Source: an uncultured Candidatus Thioglobus sp. (GTDB taxonomy: Bacteria; Pseudomonadota; Gammaproteobacteria; PS1; Pseudothioglobaceae). Taken from it: 64,000 nt of DNA. Location: positions 186,001-250,000 of the forward strand of contig CAJJCX010000004.1 in assembly GCA_905182815.1 (NCBI GenBank), in the 5' to 3' direction. The notes beneath the pieces are model-generated. The model made no database searches, was not told the DNA's origin, and worked only from the letters and a program-made list of their open reading frames with translations. This document shows positions 39,222 to 49,427 of the stretch, in pieces. The first letter of the stretch is position 1. Every line of letters starts with the position of its first letter. The position numbers were made by a program, and so were the translations under genes.

Positions 39222-39253
39222 ATTCTTAAGAATATAGAATATTTTACTATAAT
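39222..39253 (+). promoter_or_regulatory. promoter and candidate operator of the sulfite reductase operon
   Basis: TATAAT at 39248-39253 with TTAAGA at 39226-39231 (16-base spacer). The perfect 12-bp palindrome ATTCTTAAGAAT (39222-39233) covers the -35 box. It lies between the divergent Lrp-type gene and the reductase gene. Confidence 0.45.
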
Positions 39254-39281
39254 TCGCATCATATTTTAAAGAAATAGTTTA

Positions 39282-40919
39282 ATGTACCAATATAGCACCG
39301 AAGACAGTAAATTTCTAGTTGAGCGAGTTGATCAATTTGAGAAACAATTAAAGCGCCATTTAGCTGGTGATTTGGATGATGCTAAGTTTAGAAGTCTTAG
39401 GCTTAGGAATGGACTTTATATGGAGCTTCATGCTCATATGCTTAGAGTTGCTATACCATATGGTACTCTTAGTTCTGAGCAGCTTAGGTCTCTTGCCAAT
39501 GTGGCAGACAAATATGATAGAGGTTTTGGACACTTCACAACCCGACAAAATATTCAATTCAATTGGATAGAGCTTCCTGAAATTGCTAATTTACTTCGCG
39601 AGCTTTCAGATGCTGGCCTTCATGCAATCCAAACAAGTGGAAAAGCTACAAGGAATATAACGGCTGACCCCTTGTCTGGCTTAACAGAGGGTGAAATTGA
39701 GGACGCAAGACCTTACTGTGAATTAATACGACGCTGGTTTAATCTTCATCCAGAGTTTTCATGGCTACCTGGGAAATTTAAAATTGCTATAAATGGGGCA
39801 AAACTAGATGAAACCGCATTAAGAATTCATGACCTTGGTTTAAGGCTCGTTAGAAATGGTAAAGGCCAATTGGGCTTTAGTGTTTTTGTTGGTGGCGGGC
39901 TTGGAGCGGCGGCTATGATTGCAGCAGAGACTGCGTCATTTATCCAGGTTGAAGATATTCTTAGTTATCTTGAATCTACTATGAGAATTTACAATTTAAA
40001 AGGTCGTCGTGATCATCAGAAAAAGTTGCGAATCAAGTTTTTAGTTCGTGAGCTTGGAGCGGAGGAGTTTTCTCGGTTAGTTGATGAAGACTGGCAGCAA
40101 ACTAGAAATGATTCAAAGTTAAAATTAAATCTAGTTGAATTAGAGCAACTAAAAAAAGACTTTGCTTTGCCAATTAGGCCAATAGGTTTAGTCGGCTTTA
40201 AAGAAAAAGTTGACTTTAATTACAGTATTTGGAAGAAAAATAATGTTCGCAGGCATAAAGTTGATGGCTTCAGTATTGTTAATATATCGCTTACAAAGTT
40301 AGGTGCAGCTCCTGGTGATGCAACCTCTGAGCAGATGAGGCAGCTGGCAGACTTAGCTGAGACGTACAGCTCAGGTGAACTTAGAACGACCAAAAGGCAA
40401 ACAATCGTTTTTCCTTATGTCAGAAAAGATCAGGTTTATAACTTATGGCGCTCTCTTGAAAAATATGGTTTAGCTAGTCCGCATCAAGGCACCCTAGCTC
40501 AGATAGTAGCATGCCCTGGCAGAGACTATTGTGATTTAGCTAAGGCTGTTTCTATCCCGATAGCTACTAGAGTGCAGGAGCGTTTTAATGATATGAAAAA
40601 GCTACTCGACATTGGTGATTTAAATATTAATATCTCTGGATGTGAAAACTCCTGTGCCCACCATCATATAGCGGATATAGGCTTATTGGGTATGCAAAAA
40701 AATGGTGAAGAGTATTATCAAATAACTTTAGCAGGAGAGACGCTGTATGAAACTGTTATTGGAAAAAAACTAGGGCCATCAGTAAGTGGTGAAAATATTG
40801 TTGATGCTGTTGAAACTATTGTTAATGTATTCCTAAAACATCGACAAAATCAGGAGAGATTTACTGACGTCTTTAAAAGAATAGGTATTGCTCCATTTAA
40901 GGAGAAGGTATATGGGTGA
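39282..40919 (+). CDS. siroheme nitrite/sulfite reductase, probably assimilatory sulfite reductase
   Basis: 545-aa hemoprotein of the nitrite/sulfite reductase family. Two ferredoxin-like half-domains are visible: GFGHFTTRQNIQFNWIELP in the N-half and YSSGELRTTKRQTIVFPYV in the C-half. The iron-sulfur/siroheme Cys pattern is CPGRDYC (C-x5-C) and GCENSC (C-x3-C). The downstream DUF934 and ferredoxin-NADP reductase genes suggest six-electron reduction of sulfite to sulfide for assimilation, with ferredoxin as donor. Nitrite cannot be excluded from sequence. It is not the dissimilatory DsrAB type. Confidence 0.85.
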   Translation: MYQYSTEDSKFLVERVDQFEKQLKRHLAGDLDDAKFRSLRLRNGLYMELHAHMLRVAIPYGTLSSEQLRSLANVADKYDRGFGHFTTRQNIQFNWIELPEIANLLRELSDAGLHAIQTSGKATRNITADPLSGLTEGEIEDARPYCELIRRWFNLHPEFSWLPGKFKIAINGAKLDETALRIHDLGLRLVRNGKGQLGFSVFVGGGLGAAAMIAAETASFIQVEDILSYLESTMRIYNLKGRRDHQKKLRIKFLVRELGAEEFSRLVDEDWQQTRNDSKLKLNLVELEQLKKDFALPIRPIGLVGFKEKVDFNYSIWKKNNVRRHKVDGFSIVNISLTKLGAAPGDATSEQMRQLADLAETYSSGELRTTKRQTIVFPYVRKDQVYNLWRSLEKYGLASPHQGTLAQIVACPGRDYCDLAKAVSIPIATRVQERFNDMKKLLDIGDLNINISGCENSCAHHHIADIGLLGMQKNGEEYYQITLAGETLYETVIGKKLGPSVSGENIVDAVETIVNVFLKHRQNQERFTDVFKRIGIAPFKEKVYG

Positions 40920-41352
40920 AGCTTGTCAAATAGAGAGCATACTAAACAAAGATTATGAAAGTGTTGACCTTGTTTCTTTTCAAGAATGGATTGAAAATAT
41001 TGAGAAGTTATCAAAACTCTCTGTAGGGGTTATTATTGCGCCTTCAGACGATGTTTTTTTAATCAAAGATTACCTTGATTCTTTAGAGTTAATAGTTCTT
41101 GATTTTAATAATTTTGATGATGGTAGAGGCTATTCTCAGGCTTATTTATTAAGAAAGAGATGGCAATTTTTAGGTGAAGTTATTGGTATTAATGCCCACC
41201 TAGATCAATTGCAATTTATGATTAGATCTGGAGTTACAAGTTATGTATTGCTTGACTCTTATATAGGATTGAATGAAGAAGATTACGCCAATGGGTTTAG
41301 TATTTGTTATCAAGAGGCTGCAAACAATTCAGGGCTTCAGCAAAAATACTAG
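40912..41352 (+). CDS. DUF934 protein, sulfite reductase partner
   Basis: 146-aa protein of the DUF934 family, which is almost always coded next to a CysI-type sulfite reductase and often annotated as an oxidoreductase involved in sulfite reduction. The pattern VGVIIAPSDDV, LIVLDFNNFDDGRGYSQAYLLRKRW and FLGEVIGINAHLDQL is typical (the phrase FxDGRGYSxAxLLR). The ATG at 40912, after GGAGAAGG, overlaps the reductase stop by 8 bases, so they are coupled. Confidence 0.85.
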   Translation: MGEACQIESILNKDYESVDLVSFQEWIENIEKLSKLSVGVIIAPSDDVFLIKDYLDSLELIVLDFNNFDDGRGYSQAYLLRKRWQFLGEVIGINAHLDQLQFMIRSGVTSYVLLDSYIGLNEEDYANGFSICYQEAANNSGLQQKY

Positions 41353-41423
41353 ATTAATAGTATAATTTACCCAAATTTTATATACAAAAAAGCTATGCAA
41401 TTAATAAGCCAAAGAGGGAATGT

Positions 41424-42197
41424 ATGTCGACATTGATAACTGAAAGAGTGACTCATGTCCATCACTGGAATGACACATTATTTAGCTTTCGTACTACTCG
41501 TGACCCAGGCTATCGTTTTAAGAATGGCCACTTTACAATGATTGGTCTTCCTTCTGATGGTAAGCCATTGATGCGCGCCTATAGTATAGCTAGTGCTAAC
41601 TATGAGAATGAGCTTGAGTTCTATAGTATTAAAGTACAAGATGGCGCTCTTACCTCCAAGCTGCAAAACCTTGCTGTAGGCGATGAAGTTCTAGTGGGCA
41701 AGAAGTCCACAGGAACCTTAATTCCAGACAATATGCTTCCTGGACGCTACCTTTACTTGCTTTGTACTGGAACAGGTTTGGCGCCATTTATGAGCATCAT
41801 TAAAGATCCAGAAATCTATGACCAATTCGACAGGGTTATCTTGGCTCATGGTGTGCGTGAAGTTTCTGAGCTGGCCTACTCTGATTTCATTGAAAATGTT
41901 TTACCAAATGATGAATATATTGGGGAAATAGTAAGGGAGAAACTGGTCTACTATCCTACAGTAACCCGTGAGCCCTTTAAAAATAATGGCCGCCTAACTA
42001 CACTGATGAGTTGTGGTAAGTTGTTTTTAGATTTGAAGCAGCCTCAGCCCAATTTAGTAGACGATCGATTTATGATTTGTGGAAGCCCTAGCATGCTTAA
42101 GGAGTTAGTAGATATGCTTGAATCTAAGGGCTTTATTGAGGCTCGTAATGTGGAGCCAGGCCACTTCGTTATTGAGCGTGCTTTTGTTGAATCTTGA
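41424..42197 (+). CDS. fpr: ferredoxin-NADP reductase
   Basis: 257-aa FAD enzyme that passes electrons between NADPH and ferredoxin or flavodoxin. The FAD-binding part has MRAYSIAS (RxYS) and GALTSKLQNLAVGDEV; the NADP part has LLCTGTGLAPFMSII and, near the end, FMICGSPSMLKEL, with the short C-terminus typical of bacterial Fpr. It follows DUF934 by 71 bases and has a GAGGGA ribosome-binding site. It probably feeds the sulfite reductase. Confidence 0.9.
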   Translation: MSTLITERVTHVHHWNDTLFSFRTTRDPGYRFKNGHFTMIGLPSDGKPLMRAYSIASANYENELEFYSIKVQDGALTSKLQNLAVGDEVLVGKKSTGTLIPDNMLPGRYLYLLCTGTGLAPFMSIIKDPEIYDQFDRVILAHGVREVSELAYSDFIENVLPNDEYIGEIVREKLVYYPTVTREPFKNNGRLTTLMSCGKLFLDLKQPQPNLVDDRFMICGSPSMLKELVDMLESKGFIEARNVEPGHFVIERAFVES

Positions 42198-42378
42198 GTC
42201 CAAGCTTTATTAGGCCTAATATGAATGACAGTCTTTAAGTAAAAACTTTACCTTTCAAGTTCTGTTAAGAAAGCAAAAAATATATACTGCGTAAGTCTTT
42301 GAAGTTTCCTTTTTTCAAGCGTAACTTTCATAGTCAGTAAAGACTATAAACTATATTTAGTTTAAAATTACCAGCCAT

Positions 42379-43114
42379 ATGAACGAGAATTTTTTAATCA
42401 ATATTGGCTTAGGATATACTGCTAAGATCAAAGGGAGCTCGTTAGTTGATCAAATAGATGCTATCTTGCCTCAAACCCAATGTACACAGTGTGATTTTGA
42501 AGGTTGCAGGCCATACGCTGAGGCAATAGCAAATGGTGATGCTGAAATTAACCAATGTCCTCCAGGAGGACAGGAAGGGATTGATGCTTTAGCCGAGCTT
42601 CTAGGTGTTGAAGCTCTTCTTTTAAATGAAGCACATGGTGAAACAAAGCCAAAGCAAATTGCCTTGGTTGATGAAAAAGTCTGCATTGGATGCACTCTTG
42701 TGTATTAAAGCCTGTCCAGTGGATGCTTTTATAGGCTCATCAAAAGTTATGACGCAAGTTGTTGCTGAAGAGTGTACTGGCTGTGATTTATGCCTACCAG
42801 TTTGCCCAGTAGATTGTATTGATATGATTGACATTAAGCCAAATTTTGAAATTCCTTTTGTTAATTATTATCAATTCTATAATGAGTTGTATAAAAAACA
42901 AAGCCAAGAGAGTGACCAAAGAGAAAAGGCTAGAAGGAGATTTGAGTTCCGTGAAGTGCGTTTAGAAAGAAACAAACAGGAAAGGTCTGATCTACTGGAG
43001 GCAAGGATGATTGCTCTGAAGGAGAAAATGGCAAAAGACAAGATTCAGAAAGAAAAAATTGAGGCAGCAATGAGTCGAGTTAATGCCTCAAAGGTAGACA
43101 ATGAAGCTAAGTGA
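42379..43114 (+). pseudogene. rnfB: RnfB-like iron-sulfur protein, frame broken at about 42700
   Basis: An RnfB-like electron transfer protein in two frames. The first part has the N-terminal 4Fe-4S motif ([16 protein letters not shown], then QCPPGG) and runs to VCIGCTL. The second frame resumes [12 protein letters not shown] and holds the second ferredoxin cluster CTGCDLCLPVCPVDCIDMI, followed by a charged, Lys- and Arg-rich helical tail. One extra base at about 42700 explains the break exactly within C-IGC-TLC. No other rnf genes adjoin. A sequence error is more likely than decay, because both halves are otherwise intact. Confidence 0.8.
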
Positions 43115-44120
43115 TTTTGATTTTGACCTACCAAAGTCTTTAATTGCTCAATACCCTAGTTCAAGTAGGACTGATTCACGGTTACTAGTGCTAAGAGATA
43201 TAATTGATGACTCTACTTTTTCTCAATTGGGTAATTTTCTCAAACCAAATGACTTACTAGTTCTTAATGATACAAAAGTTATAGCGGCTCGATTATTTGG
43301 ACATAAAGATTCTGGAGGTAAGGTTGAAGTTCTAGTTGAGAGATTGATTAATGATCATGAAGCGTTAGTAATGATTAAGTCAAGTAGATCTCCAAAAATT
43401 GGTACTTATGTAGTCCTTGAAAATAAAAGCCGCATCAAGATATGTGATAAAAACGATGGTATTTATAAGGTTAACTTTGAGTCAGATTCTATTCTAAATG
43501 TACTTAATGAAATTGGGCATATCCCTTTGCCACCATATATTAATAGAGAGGACTCTAAAGAAGACCAGAGTAGGTATCAGACAGTATATGCTAAAAATGA
43601 TGGTGCAGTTGCAGCTCCTACTGCAGGACTTCATTTTGATGAGATGTTGTTATCTAGCCTTGAAAATCAAGGTATCAATCATACATTTTTAACTTTACAT
43701 GTTGGGGCAGGAACTTTTCAGCCTGTTAAAGTTGAGGATATTGAGAGTCATAAAATGCACAGTGAGTATTATGAAATTTCTACTGAAACAATAGATAAGA
43801 TAGAGCAAGCAAAGGCGCTTGGTGGGAGAATAATTGCGGTTGGCACCACAGCTGTAAGAGCCTTAGAGTCAGCTTCAGTTAATGGAAGCTTAAAGCACCA
43901 AAAGGGAGATACAGATATTTTTATATACCCAGGATTTAAGTTTCAAATAGTAGATGCTATGATTACAAATTTTCATTTACCAAAATCTTCACTCTTAATG
44001 TTGGTGAGTGCTTTTATAGGTTTTGAGGAAATGTTTGAGACTTATAGCCATGCTATTAAAGAAAAATATCGTTTTTTTAGCTATGGCGATGCAATGCTTT
44101 TGGAGAAAAAATCAGAGTGA
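43101..44120 (+). CDS. queA: S-adenosylmethionine:tRNA ribosyltransferase-isomerase
   Basis: 339-aa enzyme of queuosine synthesis that makes epoxyqueuosine on tRNA. The N-terminal FDFDLPKSLIAQYPSSSRTDSRLLVL, the HIPLPPYINR segment, the GAVAAPTAGLHFD motif, HVGAGTFQPVKVEDI and the C-terminal ITNFHLPKSSLLMLVSAF are all diagnostic. Its start overlaps the end of the rnfB-like gene, and its stop overlaps the convergent MFS gene by 9 bases. tgt, a common neighbour, is not present. Confidence 0.96.
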   Translation: MKLSDFDFDLPKSLIAQYPSSSRTDSRLLVLRDIIDDSTFSQLGNFLKPNDLLVLNDTKVIAARLFGHKDSGGKVEVLVERLINDHEALVMIKSSRSPKIGTYVVLENKSRIKICDKNDGIYKVNFESDSILNVLNEIGHIPLPPYINREDSKEDQSRYQTVYAKNDGAVAAPTAGLHFDEMLLSSLENQGINHTFLTLHVGAGTFQPVKVEDIESHKMHSEYYEISTETIDKIEQAKALGGRIIAVGTTAVRALESASVNGSLKHQKGDTDIFIYPGFKFQIVDAMITNFHLPKSSLLMLVSAFIGFEEMFETYSHAIKEKYRFFSYGDAMLLEKKSE

Positions 44121-45258
44121 TTTAATAGAGAGATGCTTTGAAAGCAGAAAAATTAAGAAAGCTAAGATTGGTAACAGCAGAAAGCCGGTTTTAATTGAAG
44201 TTGCCTCAGCAATAAGGCCTACAAATAATGGGCCAAGTAGCATGCCTCCATATCCAAGGGTTGCAATGCTGGCAATTGCAGCTCCCTGAGATATTTCTTT
44301 GTCTTTACCAGCACGAGAAAATGCTAGAGGAATGATGACAGCAATGCCTAGCCCTATTAGGCCAAAGCCAATCATTAATGGTACGAGTGACTTAAATGTT
44401 AATACAATTAAAGAGCCTACTAAAGCAACTAATCCAGAATAACGTGCTGTTTTAGAGGCGCCAAACTTTAATGCAATTTTGTCACCCATAAGTCTCATTG
44501 CAAACATACAAACAGAAAAAACAGTAAATCCTATAGCCGCACTGCCATTCGAAAGATCTGCAACACTTCTAAGAAAAATAGCACTCCAATCTGCAACCAT
44601 ACCCTCTCCTAATGAGGCAAAAAAAGTAATAAGAGCGACAGGAAGCAAGGCTCCTTTTGGAATAGAAATAAATGGATCTTTACTGTCTTTTTCTTTCTTT
44701 TCAGAGTTGAAAGGGATAGTTACAACAGTAAGCATAACCAAGAAAATTATAATTGAAGTAATTGTAAAATGCACTGGCATTCCAATTTTATAGTAAGCAG
44801 TCAATACTCCTGAGCCTGCACCAAGGCCAGCTCCCAAGCTCCACATTGCATGAAAAGACGACATTAATGGATGATTATCTTTTACGCTCAACTTCCGCAG
44901 CCCAGGCGTTCATGGCTACATCATCACCTCCATGGATTGCTCCAAAGAAAATGATCGCTGCTACAAGCATCCATATTGAGTTTGCAAAAGCTATAAAGAT
45001 AAGCGTAAGAGGTATTAATAGGCAAGTGGTTCTTTTTGTTACAGTTGATGCCCCATAACGATCTGCAGCTCTCCCAAAAACTGAAAATGCGACAATAGCT
45101 GATAAACCTAGAAGAAATATTAATAAACCTAAAGCAGCGGGTGATAAGTTATGAAAATCTGAAATTTCTGGAATTCGAGATGCCCATGTTCCAAATACAA
45201 CACCGTTAATAGCAAAAATTACTGAAACTGCAAACCTACTATTTCTAATCACTTTCAT
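44112..45258 (-). pseudogene. MFS transporter, frame broken at about 44881
   Basis: A roughly 380-aa major facilitator protein in two frames. The first covers helices 1-4 (FAINGVVFGTWASRIPEISDFHNLSPAALG, then FGRAADRYGAS and GGDDVAMNAWAAEVERK). The second carries SSFHAMWSLGAGLG and the other eight helices. A T-run of four at 44880-44883 that should be three restores one frame. The pattern resembles YbjJ-type MFS proteins, whose substrate is unknown. It is 31 bases downstream of sucD on the same strand. Confidence 0.75.
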
Positions 45259-45289
45259 TTAATTGACTGAAAGAAAATACATTATATTT

Positions 45290-46155
45290 TTAGAGAGCTT
45301 CAAGCAAAGTTTGTCCCATTAATGCTGGGGTAGGTGCAACACTTACTCCGGCATTTTCTAGTGCTTGAATTTTACTTTTAGCATCCCCAGACCCACCACT
45401 TATTACTGCGCCTGCATGACCCATTCTTTTTCCTTTGGGAGCGGTAAGTCCAGCAATATATGAAATAACAGGTTTAGAAATATTTGACTTAATATACTCC
45501 GCAGCCTCTTCTTCAGCATTCCACCAATCTCACCAACCATTACTATTGAATGCGTGTCATCATCTTTTTCAAACAATTTAAGGCAGTCAATAAAATTCAT
45601 TCCTTGAACAGGGTCACCACCAATACCAATACAAGTGCTTTGACCAAGTCCTGCTAGAGTAGTTTGGTGAACTGCTTCATAGGTTAATGTTCCTGAACGA
45701 GAGACAATTCCAACTGAGCCACTCTTGTGGATATTACCCGGCATAATGCCAAGTTTACATTCATCTGGAGTAATTAACCCTGGGCAGTTTGGTCCAATTA
45801 ATTTTGACTTACTGCCTGCTATAATGGCTTTAATTTTAATCATATCTTGCACAGGAATGCCTTCAGTTATGCATGCAATTACGGGCATCTCAGCTTCAAT
45901 CGCCTCGACTATAGAGGCAAATGCAAACCTTGGCGGCACATAAATCATTGTGGCATTAGCTCCTGTTTCAGCCATAGCCTGTGCAACAGAATTGAAGACT
46001 GGTTTTTCCAAGTGGGTTTGTCCACCTTTGCCAGGCGTTACGCCACCGACAAATTTTGTTCCATATGCAATGGATTGTTCAGAATGAAACGTACCTTGCT
46101 TGCCAGTAAAACCTTGACAGATTACTTTGGTTTCTTTGTTAATTAAGACACTCAT
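45290..46155 (-). pseudogene. sucD: succinyl-CoA synthetase alpha subunit, frame broken at about 45519
   Basis: Succinyl-CoA synthetase alpha, a TCA-cycle enzyme. The first frame gives [38 protein letters not shown] (CoA site) and [10 protein letters not shown] missing base in GGA-AT at 45519-45520 shifts the frame. The second frame continues [22 protein letters not shown], with [10 protein letters not shown] holding the phospho-His, and ends [11 protein letters not shown] at the stop 45290-45292. The rest is fully conserved and the gene should be essential, so a sequence error is likely. ATGA overlap with sucC. Confidence 0.85.
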
Positions 46156-47312
46156 TTGGCCATCTCCACAGCTTGTTTAGCGGCCTTAGTTAAGTCAGCC
46201 TCAGTAATAATATTAAAGTTACTTTTATTAAGAATTTGAAGGCCTTCTTGTGCATTTGTTCCTTCGAGTCTTACAATAATTGGAAGCGTTAATCCTACTT
46301 TCTCTATTGCTTGTAAAATACCATTTGCAATAAGATCACAGCGCACTATACCACCAAAAATATTTACTAAAATAGATTTAACATTTTCTTCACTTTGAAT
46401 TATTTCAAAAGCTATTGCTACTCTATCAGCAGTTGTGCCTCCGCCTACATCTAAAAAGTTAGCTGGTGATCCACCATGATATTCTATCAAATCCATTGTC
46501 GCCATTGCTAATCCAGCACCATTTACCATACAGCCCACAGAGCCATCTAGAGAGATATAATTTAATTGATGTTCGCTAGCACTTCTTTCTTTTTCATCTT
46601 CTTGTGCAATATCTCTTAGATTAGCAATTGATTCATTTCTATAGAGCGCATTATCATCAAAATCAATTTTACCATCAAGAGCCATGATTTCATTTTGACC
46701 AGTAATAATAAGTGGGTTTATTTCAATAAGGTTGGCATCATGCTCAGTAAAAATAGCATAAAGTCCAAGAAGTGTCGAAGCAAACTCATCGTGAAGTGAT
46801 AAATCTAGCCCAAGTTTTTTAGCAACATTGACACATTCTTCGACTGATAATTTACCTAGAGGATTAATTTTTTGTTTAATAATTTTATCAGGCGTTTCTG
46901 AGGCAACTTTTTCGATATCCATTCCACCTTCTGTTGAAGCGAGAATTGTGATATTTTCTGTAGCACGATCAACAAGAAGGCCCAAGTACAACTCTTTAGA
47001 AATATCTTGACCAGCCTCAATAATGACTTCATTGATAGGTTGACCATTTGCATCAGTCTGTGGAGTAATTAAATTAGTACCTATTAATTTTTTACTGGCA
47101 TCAACTGCATCCTGCACTTTACTGCATACAATAACACCTCCACCTTTTCCCCTGCCTCCAGCATGAACTTGAGCTTTAACAACCCAAATTGAGCCACCAA
47201 GTTTCTCACAAGCAGATTGAGTTTCATTACTATTTGAAACAACAATAAATTCAGGAACTTTAATATTATGTTTCTTAAATAAGCCTTTTGCCTGGTGTTC
47301 ATGTATATGCAT
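46152..47312 (-). CDS. sucC: succinyl-CoA synthetase beta subunit
   Basis: 386-aa ADP-forming beta subunit. The N-terminal ATP-grasp domain starts [17 protein letters not shown], with [17 protein letters not shown] at the nucleotide site, then [11 protein letters not shown]. The C-terminal CoA-ligase domain has [24 protein letters not shown] and [11 protein letters not shown]. With SucD it makes succinate and ATP (or GTP) from succinyl-CoA. The stop overlaps the sucD start by ATGA, on a common minus-strand message. It is divergent from efp. Confidence 0.96.
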   Translation of the reverse strand: MHIHEHQAKGLFKKHNIKVPEFIVVSNSNETQSACEKLGGSIWVVKAQVHAGGRGKGGGVIVCSKVQDAVDASKKLIGTNLITPQTDANGQPINEVIIEAGQDISKELYLGLLVDRATENITILASTEGGMDIEKVASETPDKIIKQKINPLGKLSVEECVNVAKKLGLDLSLHDEFASTLLGLYAIFTEHDANLIEINPLIITGQNEIMALDGKIDFDDNALYRNESIANLRDIAQEDEKERSASEHQLNYISLDGSVGCMVNGAGLAMATMDLIEYHGGSPANFLDVGGGTTADRVAIAFEIIQSEENVKSILVNIFGGIVRCDLIANGILQAIEKVGLTLPIIVRLEGTNAQEGLQILNKSNFNIITEADLTKAAKQAVEMAK

Positions 47313-47479
47313 ATAATTAAAACATTAGGGTTAAAATATGTGGAAGGGTATTTTAACATTCTTCGTTTGTTGTCTTTATTTCAAATTTTTAAATTATGAA
47401 TATATTTCTTTTATAACTTATTAAAATATTCATTTATAAATTTATGCCTTTTCCCTTAAAACTTTAGGATTAAAACAAT

Positions 47480-48040
47480 ATGAATTACAGTACTAGCCAG
47501 TTTAAAAACGGTTTGAAATTGATTCTCGATGGTAATCCATGTTCAATTGTCAATAATGAAATTGTAAAGCCTGGAAAAGGACAGGCCTTTAATCGAGTTA
47601 AATTTAAAGATCTTATTACAGGTAAAACTCTTGAGAAGACATATAAATCAGGTGAGTCACTTGAGGGCGCCGATGTTATGGAGTTAGAAATGCAGTACCT
47701 TTATAGTGATGGTGAAAAATGGCATTTTATGGAGCCTGAATCATTTGAGCAATATGACTTGAGTGAAGAGTCAATGGGAAGTGCTGTAGACTATTTAGTG
47801 GAGCAAGATATTTGTACTGTGACCTTGTGGAATAATAATCCAATTACAGTCGTTCCTCCAATTCAAGTTATATTAGAAGTGATCGATACAGACCCTGGCC
47901 TTAAAGGAGATACAGCTGGAACTGGTGGTAAACCAGCAACCTTAAATACCGGTGTGGTCGTTCAGGTTCCTTTGTTTGTTGGTATTGGAGATAAGGTCAA
48001 AGTTGATACTAGAACAAATGAGTATTCAGGTCGCGCCTAA
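47480..48040 (+). CDS. efp: elongation factor P
   Basis: 186-aa translation factor that relieves polyproline stalling. The three-domain layout is normal. The lysine-bearing loop [12 protein letters not shown] near residue 34 is the site of beta-lysylation. The next gene is epmA, which adds the lysine, so the modified form is expected. The C-terminal signature [16 protein letters not shown] is intact. Confidence 0.97.
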   Translation: MNYSTSQFKNGLKLILDGNPCSIVNNEIVKPGKGQAFNRVKFKDLITGKTLEKTYKSGESLEGADVMELEMQYLYSDGEKWHFMEPESFEQYDLSEESMGSAVDYLVEQDICTVTLWNNNPITVVPPIQVILEVIDTDPGLKGDTAGTGGKPATLNTGVVVQVPLFVGIGDKVKVDTRTNEYSGRA

Positions 48041-48051
48041 TATAGGCTGAC

Positions 48052-48939
48052 ATGTCCAAAGTAAAAAAAAATCTAGTTCATTATCAAGATTTAATCATAA
48101 AAATTAGGGAATTTTTTTATTCTCGTAAGGTCACTGAAGTAAAAACTCCTTCCCTTTTGTTCTCTCCTTCAACCGATGTCTATATTGATAGCATTGAAGT
48201 GAAAGTTAATCGTGATATCTCTAGGCCAACTGATCTATATTTACATACATCTCCTGAGTTAGAAATGAAGCGACTTTTATCCAAAGGAAGCGGAGATATA
48301 TTTCAAATTTGCCAAGTATATAGAGATAATGAATATGGGAGTAATAACTCTAACGAATTTACAATGCTGGAGTTCTACCGTATTGATTTCGATATGCATT
48401 CTTTGGTTGACGAAATTATAGATTTACTAAAAATGCTTGGGAAGACTGATGCTGCAATTAAAATATCATACGCACAAGCTTTTTTTGAGTATGGCAATAT
48501 TGATATATTAAATGCTGATCTGGAAGACCTAAAGAAAATTGCAAATTCATTAGGTTTAAATTCAGATTATGACTGGATTGAGGATCTTCAAACCCTTCTT
48601 TTTGTGCATCTCATTGAGCCAAAGATAAGTCAAATCCCTATTTGCTTTATTTATGATTACCCTAAAGAGCAGTCAGCACTTGCAAAAATTGATGGCCCTA
48701 TCGCCCATCGCTTTGAATTGTATATAAATGGTATTGAAATTGCTAATGGTTATGAAGAAATACAATCTGCTGATGAATATCGAGATCGATTTAATAACGA
48801 GTTATATAAAAGAAAAATGATTGAAAAGAAAAAGTTATTAGTTGATGAGGAGTTTTTGAGAGATATAAAAGTTGGCCTTCCACATTGTTCTGGCGTAGCT
48901 ATTGGAATTGAAAGATTATTTTCTTCAATAAGTTTATAA
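48052..48939 (+). CDS. epmA: EF-P beta-lysylation ligase
   Basis: 295-aa LysRS-like class II synthetase (EpmA/GenX/PoxA). It has the LHTSPELEMKRLLSKGSGDIFQICQVYRDNE segment (motif 2), NSNEFTMLEFYRIDFDM and a motif 3 near the end, LPHCSGVAIGIERLF. It lacks the anticodon-binding domain of true lysyl-tRNA synthetase, as expected. It follows efp by 11 bases, which fixes its role. epmB, the lysine 2,3-aminomutase, is not in the window. Confidence 0.94.
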   Translation: MSKVKKNLVHYQDLIIKIREFFYSRKVTEVKTPSLLFSPSTDVYIDSIEVKVNRDISRPTDLYLHTSPELEMKRLLSKGSGDIFQICQVYRDNEYGSNNSNEFTMLEFYRIDFDMHSLVDEIIDLLKMLGKTDAAIKISYAQAFFEYGNIDILNADLEDLKKIANSLGLNSDYDWIEDLQTLLFVHLIEPKISQIPICFIYDYPKEQSALAKIDGPIAHRFELYINGIEIANGYEEIQSADEYRDRFNNELYKRKMIEKKKLLVDEEFLRDIKVGLPHCSGVAIGIERLFSSISL

Positions 48940-48977
48940 TTATTGTATCGACTAGCAATGGTAATTTATAAAAAACT

Positions 48978-49427
48978 TTGGAAAATTTAGATAAACCTTT
49001 CTGGAAAAATAAAACTTTATCTCAGATGAGTTCTAAGGAGTGGGAGTCGCTCTGTGATGGCTGTGGAAGATGCTGCTTACATAAGCTGGAAGATGAGGAT
49101 TCTGGAAAGATCTACTTTACAGATGTCGCCTGTCATTATTTAGATGAAGAGGAGTGCTCTTGTCCACACTACGACAACCGTCAGAAATATGTTCCAGACT
49201 GCTTAAGTATTAAGCCAGATTGGGGAAAAAAGTTTAATTGGCTTCCAAGTACATGTGCATATCGACTACTATACGAAGGGAAAGAGTTACCTATGTGGCA
49301 CCCACTAATAAGTGGGGATAAGAATAGTGTTCATTTGGCAGGTATTTCTGTAAGAGGAAGAACGTATAGAGATAATGAAGTTTCAAAAGATCTTTTATTT
49401 GAACATATTATAAATTGGGTGGATTAA
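48978..49427 (+). CDS. ycgN: UPF0260 / YcgN-family Cys-cluster protein
   Basis: 149-aa protein with the conserved cysteine cluster of the YkgJ/YcgN type: ESLCDGCGRCCLHKLEDEDSGKIYFTDVACHYLD, then CSCPHYDNR, and WLPSTCAYRLLYEGKELPMWHPL. Function unestablished; the Cys set suggests metal or iron-sulfur binding. The start is TTG at 48978, because the family begins before PFWKNKTLSQM; the first ATG at 49026 would drop conserved residues. Confidence 0.88.
   Translation: MENLDKPFWKNKTLSQMSSKEWESLCDGCGRCCLHKLEDEDSGKIYFTDVACHYLDEEECSCPHYDNRQKYVPDCLSIKPDWGKKFNWLPSTCAYRLLYEGKELPMWHPLISGDKNSVHLAGISVRGRTYRDNEVSKDLLFEHIINWVD

Noticed and set aside
39139-39281. Several short AT palindromes between the Lrp-type gene and the reductase gene
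   Set aside because: Except for the one covering the -35 box, they are made only of A and T and are expected by chance in such DNA.
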